From Lytechinus pictus (taxonomy: Eukaryota > Echinodermata > Echinoidea > Temnopleuroida > Toxopneustidae): 64,000 bases of DNA. Shown here in pieces: positions 55,941 through 64,000 of this stretch. Position numbers and translations under genes: made by a program. The stretch is taken from contig NC_087256.1 in the NCBI RefSeq assembly GCF_037042905.1, forward strand, positions 26,865,501 through 26,929,500, given 5' to 3'. Every line of letters starts with the position of its first letter. The first letter of the stretch is position 1. The notes beneath the pieces are model-generated. The model was not told where the DNA came from. It worked only from the letters and a program-made list of their open reading frames with translations, and did no database searches.

Positions 55941-57447
55941 CAGTGGCGTAACTACGGGGGGCAGGGGGGCACGTGCCCCCTCCCCCCCCCCCCATCGGCT
56001 GGCCAAAAAAAACGGGGAAAAGGAAAAAAAGAGGGAGAAAGGAAGAGAAACGTAGTGGGAAAGAAGAAATTATTGTTCATTATAATGTTATATTATAATT
56101 ATGTAATGTTATATTACATAAGAAACATCTTTTTCATAACTTTATGAAACATAATTTGCTCAGGGCCTTATGTCTTCATTGTTCCTGGTGCTCGCATAGT
56201 CTGTTTAACGAGATATATGATCCTGTTGTACTAAAACCTCCCGTTTTCAGTCAATTACACCAAATATATTTCCTCGCACTACGAGATATTATTGTTTTAT
56301 GTAGTGACATGGGCTTCTTTTTCATCACTACTTAAAGCGATTGCCCCATTTTAAGGTCTTAATATAAAAATTTCCTTTCTGTGCTTACGTTCGCATTAGT
56401 GGATTGGTGAGATATGTCTGCTCATCATGAATTCCTAGAATCAGTCCTTAAAATGTCCCCTTTCCTGATCTGAATATAAAAAAATTCAGCTCGCGCTTCG
56501 CGCTCGCATCATTTGGTTAGCGATATACGTATGGTCTTAGTGTATTCCTACAAACAAGCCTGCAGGTCTGAATTTCCCAAATTTTCAGCTTGCGCTTCGC
56601 GCTCGCAATATTTGATTAGTGAATATGATAATCATGATTACAATGACTACAAAAAGTGTGTTTAGATGCAATTCTAACAAAATCAGCAAGCGCTTGGCAC
56701 TCGTATTAGATGACTATGGTGAGATATATATACTCTTAATGGATTCCTTAAAAATAGTCCTTAAGACATCCATGTTTTGGGTCAATATATACAAAAATAT
56801 TAGCTCGCGCTTCGCGCTCGCATCATTTGGTTAGTGAAATACGTATGGTCTTCGTGAGTTCATACAAACAAGCCTTAAAATGGCCCTTTTCAGGTCTGAA
56901 TTTCCAAAATTTTCAGCTCGCGCTTTGCGCTCGCAAGTGATTAGTGAGATGCGTATATTAATCATGATTACAATGACTACAAAAAGTGTGTTAAGATGTA
57001 ATTCTAACACAATCAGCAAGCGCTTGGCACTCGCATTAGATGACCATGGCGAGATATGTATACTCTGAATGGATTCCTAAAATATAGTCCTTAAAATGTC
57101 CCTGTTTGGGGTCAATATATATAAGAATTTCAGCTCGCGCTTTGCGCTCGCATTGTTTGTTTAGCGAGACAGGTACGTATCATAATTATAACAAATTTGT
57201 TCATAATGTCCCTTTTAAGGTCTGAATATAGAAAAATTTTCAGCTCGCGCTTCGCGCTCGCATTATTTAATCTGTGAGATACATAGCCGTTTAATGGCAC
57301 TGTCCTTAAAATGTCTCTATTAGGTCAGCAGGCCTATACCAGGCAACTGAGCGCGTGAAAAGTGCGCTCACTAAGTCACTCTTACTAAGTGACACAAATT
57401 ATTTGCTGGTGCCCCCCCCCAAAGCCGTGACCCACGGTACGCCACTG
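55941..57447. mobile_element. hAT-like non-autonomous element, 1.5 kb, with tandem-repeat body
   Basis: CAGTGGCGTA at the left and TACGCCACTG at the right are exact inverse ends. CACATACA stands directly outside both (55933-55940, 57448-57455), an exact 8-bp target duplication. Poly-C/G parts lie inside the ends (GGGGGGCAGGGGGGCACGTG; GGTGCCCCCCCCC). There is no transposase; the body is the tandem repeat at 56487-57262. Confidence 0.93.
56487..57262. repeat. Higher-order tandem repeat, ~110-bp monomers in ~328-bp trimers
   Basis: Eight monomers each carry a GC-rich palindromic core CAGCTCGCGCTTCGCGCTCGC or its variant CAGCAAGCGCTTGGCACTCG, starting at 56487, 56586, 56684, 56801, 56914, 57014, 57131 and 57241. 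Every third monomer is the most alike: the variant core occurs only at 56684 and 57014, 330 bases apart, within ~120 bases of nearly identical sequence. Short 60-codon frames here are repeat shadows. Confidence 0.92.
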
Positions 57448-57548
57448 CACATACACTATGATGGCTTCGATCTAACTTTGATGTGAACCTCCTATGTATG
57501 CATATTGTGTTGTCGCCCATTTACCGGACATTTGCGAGTGCAGATTAA

Positions 57549-58244
57549 GGCCCGATCCCACTGCACTTGCGGATGCAAAGAGGATGTAAAACGGAAAAAA
57601 AAAATCTTGCCATCCGTTCGTTTAAACGCTATGCATCCGTTGTGTACTCATTGCATAGTGTTTCATATCGCTCTATCCATTGAGCATCCGCCCACTGTGA
57701 TTTTCATCCGCGCAAAAAGTTTTGAGCTGCACAAAACTTTCAGACGGGATGAACTTTTCCGCTGTCTGCGATGTAAATCCGCGACATATACGAGCAACAA
57801 ACGTTTTGCCCGTTATCACTCGTTAAACGTCCGCTTTATCCTCTTTGCTTCCTCTGGGCATTACATCCTCGCAACTCACATCCACTGCAGCTGAAAATGA
57901 AAAGGGCCCAAAGATAATATGGTACATTTATACATCATTATAGTAGAACGGAAATAGAAAGGATGTAAGCGTACGCATCTCGTATGTAAAGTATTCAAAA
58001 CCTCCGGTAAAACGTACCCCACTTCCATCCGCTTTCATGCGCTAGGCTTCCGATAAACATTCATTTAACATCCCCACTACATACTTCCCAAGTCCGTTTT
58101 TATTCGCTCTGTTTTCGCAAATTTTCGCCACTTTTGTCTATTTCTAGAGCGGATAAAAACGGATGGAGCCACCCCCAAAATGTTGCTCGTCCGCTGTGTC
58201 CTTTTTGCAAACGCTTTGTATCCGTCGGCCAGTGGGACCAGGAT
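57549..58244. mobile_element. Inverted-repeat element with GGTCCCACTG ends and many ATCCGC motifs
   Basis: GGCCCGATCCCACTGCACTTGCGGATGCAAAG at the left; TTTGCAAACGCTTTGTATCCGTCGGCCAGTGGGACC at the right. The interior has many ATCCG/CGGAT motifs in both orientations and is CpG-rich relative to its surroundings. The 129-codon frame at 57505-57894 lies within it and shows no protein family. Confidence 0.7.
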
Positions 58245-58739
58245 CTAATTCTCATACTGTTGGTTTCGAACGTGCTTCAGAGCTTTGTGTTCAAATTTCA
58301 CGAAATATTGTTTTCATCAAAATGGACGTTTTCTTAAAATTTTGGTAGGTGGGTCTCCAAAAAAAAACTAAAAGCCAAAGTGGTCCTCGAGTAAAAAAAG
58401 GTTTAGAAGCGCTGTCATACATAGGGAAATCATAGGGGTATTGCGTCGCATTCAATTTAGAGCCTACTGTTACACGTATGCACATGTAGGCTATTTTACG
58501 GGGGGGGGCTAAGTAATCAAGTTACGGTTACCTTGGCGACAACTGTAATTTTTGATATGATATTGTAAGATAATAATTTCAGCCCAGAAGTAGCATTGTA
58601 TAAATACAATGTTCAAATATTTCCTTCCATAAACATTTTGTATTGAATCAATAAACCTGATGAAATGGACAGTCTGACGCAAACCCCCCCCCCCCCATAT
58701 ATCCGTACAATAACCTTCTCGTTTAAAAGGGTTGATTTA
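58245..58739. other. Non-coding stretch with two C/G runs
   Basis: G9 at 58500 and C14 at 58685 suggest poly-C MITE remnants, without definable ends. Nothing else seen. Confidence 0.4.
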
Positions 58740-59023
58740 CACTGTTAGAAAATTTATCCTTAAAATAAAAGAAGTTCCTGCAGCAGAGTCTCGAGAACAC
58801 CTGTAATATTACCAGATTGCGTAATCTTACAGGAAATTGGTATTTGGTGTATGGAACCTTACAAATTTCCTTTAATAAAACGCCCTTTTCCCCTTTTTAA
58901 ACAGAACTGTTCTGTTAAATTGCAGAAAAATTCCTGTTTTAGGAATTTACACAATGATTCTGTTACTGCTTTCTGCAAAATCTTTTTTTTTTCCTGCAAA
59001 ATCAGGGGTTTTTTCAGTGTAGT
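58740..59023. mobile_element. Possible MITE with ACACTG..CAGTGT ends
   Basis: ACACTGTTAGAAAATTTATCC at the left and GGGGTTTTTTCAGTGT at the right are weakly inverted. The inner phrases TTCCTGCAGCAGAG, CAGAAAAATTCCTG and TTTCCTGCAAAATCAGG repeat. Tentative. Confidence 0.45.
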
Positions 59024-59310
59024 TTGTAAAGTTATAAGTAGGCCTATCTATTGACCCTCTGTGGAGCTAATCTATGACGTTGTACATAAGCATTTATATA
59101 ATTATATTGGGGGCCCTACATATGTAATTTGTCCAACTCAAACTTAATTGGAGGACTTTTGATTAGCCCCGATCAAAGAGTTTCAATCCGATATCACGAC
59201 AATTATAAGTTAAACTAATTGCTCATGGGGCGATCCCTTATCAAAATTTTAAACGGGCGGCTGCGGGATGACTGTCAAAATACAAAATTGCCTTGATCTA
59301 TCAAATCCTG

Positions 59311-59760
59311 GGAGTGTTTCACAAAAAAAGAGTCGCACTTAAAGGACAAGTCCACTCCGACAAAAAGTTTGTTTGAATAAAAAGATAAAAATCCAACGAG
59401 TAAAACCCTGAAAATTTCATGAAAATCGCATGTAAAACAAGAAAGTTATGACATTTTAAAGTTTCGCTTAATTTCACAAAACAGTTATGCACATCCTGGT
59501 TGGCTTGCAAATGAGGAGACTGGTGACGTCATCCACTCACTATTTACTTTGTATTTTATTACATAAAATGTGAAATATTCTAATTTTCCCCTCACTGTCA
59601 AGTGAAACAAAGATTAATTCCTCCCTGAACACCTAGAATTATCATTATTCTAATACTATATGGTTAAGTGAAGTTGACCCTTATTGTCAAACCTGCAAAA
59701 ATGAAAACAGTGAGTGAGGGACAGTTGTGCATACAACTGTTTTGTGGAAAATAGCTTTAG
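59311..59760. mobile_element. piggyBac-like MITE nested in a GTTTCACAAA MITE (second case)
   Basis: GGGAGTGTTTCACAAAAAAAGAGTCGCAC (left end of the 29718-type MITE) runs into TTAA (59339-59342) and then AGGACAAGTCCACTCCGAC, the start of a piggyBac-like MITE of the 27036 family. Inner sequence (CATGAAAATCGCATG..AACAAGAAAGTTATGACATTTT) matches that family. The right half is decayed. It repeats the arrangement at 1920-2690. Confidence 0.6.
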
Positions 59761-60504
59761 CCGACATGGTCATTTGACGAAATGGCACTGTCATAACACC
59801 CCCCCCCCTGGATCCACCTATGCAGTTGACGGCGAGAAGAGCGGAGAAGCCAAAACTATGCGATGCATGTTGAAGTGTCAGTCATTTTGACATCGCTCTT
59901 GGATAATGGCCGGTTTAGATTATGGTTCAAGGCGTTTTGAGCACTCATGGTTAAAAACCCTTTTTTTCAACCAAGGATGTTTGATATGCCATTCAGTGTT
60001 TGACAGCAGCTATGAGACAATTTGCTATTTTGCACGCATCCGTTTCTTCGGAGAGCCGAGGCACACACAAACATCCTATAAATATTTCATTATTTGAGCT
60101 AAATCGTTAATTCGCTAAGGAAACTAGGACGCAGCTTACAGTGACAATTTCAAAAGCACTCAAGACAGTCTAAACACGAATCCAATCGTGTCAATCTTTC
60201 AAATTTGAAATAAAAGTTAACTAATGGAGACGAAGTACTTTGTCATAATTGTAGGTCATCCTTGATGAGAAACTCGAGCGTAACGGTGAAATCAACTGCA
60301 GATATATGAATATAAATAGCTTGGAGATTTTATATATTATATACATATATATATATATAAATGCTACCATGTATATTGTTTTTGAAATAGTGCTTTAAGA
60401 GGTATTTTAACTTTGATTTGGAGGCTTGCATGCCATAGTATTTTTTGTTCTTTCTACTACTGTTCTCCAGAATATCACACTGCAGAAAACATTTTGAACC
60501 GATT
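59761..60504. other. Upstream region of GPCR paralog 3
   Basis: C9 run at 59801 beside CTGGATCCACC is a remnant of the poly-C MITE family. The rest is AT-rich and may hold the receptor promoter. Confidence 0.4.
60311..60318 (+). promoter_or_regulatory. TATA-like box upstream of GPCR paralog 3
   Basis: TATAAATA stands 187 bases before the ATG at 60505. Several TATATA runs follow (60330-60360), so the exact element is uncertain. Confidence 0.35.
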
Positions 60505-61623
60505 ATGGAAAATACAACTCTGTTAGATTTTCTCGATGCATCTATTGCCAGTACACAAACCATATACCCTACCACAGATGTACAGGGCATCAACAGTGAT
60601 TCAAAATCAAAATTTTATTCCACGATGACTCCAAGTGCTATATCGGAAACAAATGTCGTTTCTTTCCTTCATCGCGTAATTGTTGCATCCGTCTTGCTCG
60701 TATTCGCATTGGTCGGTCTTTTGGGCAACTCCCTCGTCATCATTTCAGTTATTGTTAGCAAAAACCTACGGACGATCACCAATATTCTGGTCGTCAATCT
60801 CGCTTTCGCCGATATCTTGACAAGTTCCTTTATACCTTTCCAAAGTGTTGGTCTCCTAAGTCAGACAGGAACTTACCCAGTGAACGAGGGGGTCTGCGCA
60901 ACAGTGGCCGCAGTACTCTACACCAGCGTCTGCTGCAGTGCATACACTCTTGTAGCAATAGCATTTATAAGGTGGTATGTCATCACCAAGTCTATCCGAG
61001 GACACCAAGGTCTTCATACTCCCAAGAGAATCATTGCCATAGCTGTCATAATCTGGATATACTCAGGATCAGCTATGGTCCTACCTCCAGTGTTTGGTCT
61101 CGGGACACTCGGCTACTCCGAATATTACAGCATATGTTCTCTAAAAGATGGGCAAACATCCAAAACTTATTACGTCGTACTTCAGGGAACCTTGGCAGCA
61201 GTTGCTCTTCTGATCACTCTTACACTCTACACTTTGATTCTGAGTCATGTTCGTCGACACAATGACCAATTTCGAAACAAGTACGCAACGGATGATGAGA
61301 CCAAGTCCACGTCAGCAAGTACACGCGGAGGCCAAGCTTCTTCATCTGATTCTGGAGGTTCTCATCCACCCATGATCAAGGCAATCAACCAAAAGGAAAT
61401 CGAGATCACTAAGAATCTTTTCATGGTCGTTTGTGTTTTCATGTTCTGTTTCCTAGCCACTGTTGTTAATTTGTACGTCATCCCCGGTTCTAGTGCCGTT
61501 ACTCTGTACACTACTATGATACTGTTAGGGAACAGTGTAGCCAATCCGATCGTGTATGGTTTGAAGCATCCGAACTTTCAGGTGGTCTTCAAGAAAATCC
61601 TAAGCTGTCGATCTGTAGGATAG
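60505..61623 (+). CDS. Rhodopsin-type (class A) GPCR, intronless, paralog 3
   Basis: Started at the ATG at 60505 (MENTTLLDFLDAS), giving 372 residues. The frame is open 20 codons further up but has no ATG, and MEN matches the start of paralog 1. N3TT is a glycosylation site. Landmarks: GLLGNSLV N75; NLAFAD D103; C131/C211 disulfide; I-R-W-Y (155-158) instead of D-R-Y; SIRGHQGLHTPKR; TM4 W184; a Ser/Gly-rich ICL3 (264-288); TM7 NSVANPIVY (343-351); helix 8 HPNFQVVFKK. TM6 is odd: CVFMFCFLATVVNLYVIPG has A318 where both paralogs have the TM6 proline, and one extra residue before IPG. Closest to paralog 2 through ICL2 and the PPMIKAINQKE segment. Plasma-membrane receptor, ligand unknown. Confidence 0.93.
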   Translation: MENTTLLDFLDASIASTQTIYPTTDVQGINSDSKSKFYSTMTPSAISETNVVSFLHRVIVASVLLVFALVGLLGNSLVIISVIVSKNLRTITNILVVNLAFADILTSSFIPFQSVGLLSQTGTYPVNEGVCATVAAVLYTSVCCSAYTLVAIAFIRWYVITKSIRGHQGLHTPKRIIAIAVIIWIYSGSAMVLPPVFGLGTLGYSEYYSICSLKDGQTSKTYYVVLQGTLAAVALLITLTLYTLILSHVRRHNDQFRNKYATDDETKSTSASTRGGQASSSDSGGSHPPMIKAINQKEIEITKNLFMVVCVFMFCFLATVVNLYVIPGSSAVTLYTTMILLGNSVANPIVYGLKHPNFQVVFKKILSCRSVG

Positions 61624-63192
61624 ATTTGTCATAGAAATTAAATCATGGAAGGCTTTCTGTTACTGCTTGACTGACAAATTCTACATCTGACTGAAACGGG
61701 TAGATCAGTCATTCTCAATTACTTTTGTTGAAGCTCCACATTTCTTGTTGAGAATCTGTACTGTTCCCCTAGCGCTAACGAGCAAAATATTGCTGAGGGG
61801 CCCCTGGTAGGCTCGAGGGGGCGGAGCCCCTTGAAGCTTTGGAATATGAGGCTTTTTAAATGGCCACGAGGGGGTCTAAAAAGAAACACAAATGCAAACA
61901 AACTACACAATTTATTAATTTTTAAATGATAAGTGACTTTTCACAACATACCAGTGATACCGCTAGTTCTCGAAGGCATGAACACATCACAGCACGCAAT
62001 ACCTTGCAGCATTTCTCTTTCACAACCTTGGATTTTAAAAAATCTGCTTCGGAAACAAAGTTTCTGATTTTCAATATGTCTAAAACTCCTTACTTCTGTG
62101 AAAATTATTTGTTGGTTAAAACTTACCCGACTTACTTTTTGTGATGCCACAATAATATGCAGATTAAGAACTTTATTTTATATCTGTATAATTTTATGTC
62201 ACCACATTTTCCGATATGATGTGCTTTGCCAGGAGTCCAAGTTGTTGATTAAAAGCCTGGCTTTATTGTCATCATCTCAAATGCTGCATCATTCTGAGCA
62301 GTTCCATAAATTTTCAATGTATAATCTGGAAATGCGAAATTACTAGCCGTAGAAATAGTTGAAAACGTGATAGATATCCGATGAACGGGGCTATCAGATC
62401 CCTTGTGATCATAGACAGATAGATATAATTTGTATACCTCTCTCGTGATGCACATGCATGACTATTGACAGTCGCACATGAATCCATACACCAAGCCTAT
62501 CAAAACCATAACGTTAGAATAAATAAAAATAAAATCAATAAAGACTTAAGTTTAAAATATATCTGACTTGTTTTTCCCTTTGTGTAAAATTATCATCAAA
62601 CATCAAACATCTCAATTTACATTTTCCCCATTTTGTTTATACCGGCTCCCACGCGCCACTCCGCAAGGCTCGGTGCGCCACAAGTGGCACGTAGTCTGCA
62701 GGCACAGACCCTGATTGAAACTTTGATCAATAAGTGTGCCTCCACGCAAAGACTAGCACATACAAAACTTGCTGTTCCAATACAGCGAGAGAGTCTTCAG
62801 TACACAAGGCATGAGTAGGCTGCACATTCAGACCCTTAACTCGAGTGAAGGGTTTGCCCAGCAGACTAAGTGGCACGCGGGCCGCTATTTGAGAATCCCA
62901 GGCGTAGGTCATACATGTATAAGATATCTTTTATCATAAGTGACAAGAGTAGGCCTAGTATTACGCGTTATTTAGACAAACTGACTACCTCAGGGTCAGC
63001 CCGAGGGTCAGCAAACGCAGTTGCTAAACAAGGGACACGGTACGCCTCGGTCCACTTGTGTTCCTAGCAATGATAAATAGCGCACTCCAAACATCAACAT
63101 ATCTGTTATACGATTGATGATATGAATTTTATTTTGAATTTGAATTTATTGATGAATTTTATTCACTTGACATACACATTTGTTTTATAATA
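61624..63192. other. 1.57-kb non-coding stretch, nothing firm
   Basis: It includes the receptor's 3' untranslated region. Hairpin-forming GGGGGCGGAGCCCC and GAGGGGCCCC (61795-61835) may be MITE remnants. The region 62640-63060 is more GC-rich, with short frames on both strands, none recognised. Confidence 0.45.
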
Positions 63193-63532
63193 CATAATAA
63201 TCGGCTTTTATAAAGCGCGTAATACATCGGAACGACGTCTCTAAGCGCTTTACAGATATTATTACCCATGTCTTAAGATCCGGGCATGCCCGCACATAAT
63301 GCATGCACTCTCTCCACTTCAATGGGGAGCATTCCAACAAGAGTTCTAAGACTCGATTGCTAAGCATACTACGTAGGCTGTCGCATCTACCGGGTACCCA
63401 TTTAACACCTGGGTGAAGAGTGGCAAAGTGTGGATTTTTACGTCTTGCCAAAGGACGCTAGGCCACGGTGTGATTCGAACACACGATCCTCTGATTACAA
63501 GGCGAGAGTCAGAACCGCTACATCACGACGTT
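63193..63532 (-). mobile_element. tRNA-derived SINE, nearly full length
   Basis: Inverted: tail AATAATCGGCTTTTATAAAGCGCG, body GGGTACCCATTTAACACCTGGGTGAAGAGTGGCAAAGTGTGGATTT, head with B box in reverse GTGATTCGAACACACG and A-box region AGAACCGCTACATCACG. The body is longer than in 4704-4990 (extra ~120 bases at 63255-63380), so it is probably a different subfamily. Confidence 0.8.
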
Positions 63533-63639
63533 TCCATATACAATATGACATTTGGAGATGCTTGCAGTATGGGTGGATAAAGTGTGATTCCGGATGCTTT
63601 AGACTCGCTATTGGTGCCAATAGCCGTTATATACACGAT

Positions 63640-63870
63640 TTAGTCCCACTAAATGCAAGGCCATGCAGATTACCTTCACCGAAGCTCGCCCTCATCCTCT
63701 ATTTCTTAATGACACCACTCTTCAAGAGATCAGGGAGATACAACTGATTGGTGTTACTATTCAGTGGAACTTGAATTGGGATTCCCACGTGAACGAAATG
63801 CAACATCATTTGTGTGATGAAGATATACCGGGCCCCAGTGGAGGACTTACAATATTCACATGCTATGTTT
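63640..63870 (+). pseudogene. LINE reverse transcriptase fragment
   Basis: The frame reads FSPTKCKAMQITFTEARPHP, LFLNDTTLQEIREIQLIGVT and IQWNLNWDSHVNEM. This is the region just after the YADD block in CR1/Jockey-type LINEs (..NPxKC..., ..LGVxIxxxLxWxxHV). The piece is short and broken. Confidence 0.65.
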
Positions 63871-64000
63871 AACAACGGAGGAGGGCGCCCGTCACCGTCA
63901 TTTGATTTGGTTACGACTTTTCTCACTGCGGTGAAATTTCCTCATTTTGAACGCTTTGAATTCATCTGGATTAGAAATATTGCATCGGAGATCCCATTAA
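63871..64000. other. Window end, nothing recognised
   Basis: The continuing frames (FDLVTTFLTAVKFPHFERFEF) are open to the edge but match no family I know. Confidence 0.3.

Noticed and set aside
57505..57894. 129-residue frame rich in C, H and R
   Set aside because: Sits inside an inverted-repeat element with repeated ATCCG motifs; no zinc-finger spacing is seen.
66..64000. CRISPR, phage, bacterial operon or toxin system
   Set aside because: No spaced identical repeats, no gene-dense layout, and canonical spliceosomal introns and LINEs show an animal genome.

Overview
The window looks like animal nuclear DNA, most probably from an echinoderm and best guess a sea urchin. It is AT-rich, with split genes that have canonical GT/AG introns, tRNA-derived SINEs, several clades of LINE, a Tc1 transposon and very many short inverted-repeat elements (MITEs), many with long C or G runs at their ends. 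Three intronless rhodopsin-type receptors fit the lineage-specific receptor expansions known from sea urchins. The species call rests on this style and on recalled resemblance, not on a search.

Only four host genes could be supported. (1) At the left edge, three short exons on the + strand (1211-3074) encode the last 94 residues of a conserved protein that I take to be ARMH3 (C10orf76). The rest of the gene lies to the left. (2-4) Three paralogous single-exon class A GPCRs lie at 25277-26404 (-), 42135-43151 (-) and 60505-61623 (+). They share a very similar second intracellular loop and C-terminal helix, and all carry R-W-Y where most class A receptors have D-R-Y. About 16-17 kb of repeats separates each from the next, so they form a loose cluster of old duplicates.

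The rest is mobile DNA and decayed sequence. 0-5 kb: a minisatellite, then ARMH3 exons with introns full of MITEs, then SINEs. 5-10 kb: MITEs and a young 0.93-kb tandem duplication. 11.9-13.6 kb: a Tc1 element with a frameshifted DD34E transposase. 16.8-25.1 kb: a stack of LINEs. An old copy appears to be split by a nearly intact minus-strand L2/CR1-like LINE, two LINE 3' pieces and a transposon with a TA target duplication. 27-33 kb: MITEs and a young palindrome. 33.4-35.5 kb: an L1/Tx1-type LINE remnant. 36-41 kb: MITEs and SINE/LINE tails. 44.2-52.8 kb: a large palindromic repeat built from ~190-bp units and opened by ~5.7 kb that contains a CR1-like LINE. 53-59 kb: MITEs and a 1.5-kb hAT-like element whose body is a higher-order tandem repeat. 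63-64 kb: a SINE and a LINE fragment.

I found no operon, CRISPR, phage or rRNA feature and no host tRNA gene. The most unusual structures are the inverted-array palindrome at 44-53 kb, the higher-order repeat inside the hAT-like element at 56-57 kb, and the atypical receptor motifs. All coordinates of degenerate repeats are approximate to about 5-20 bases.
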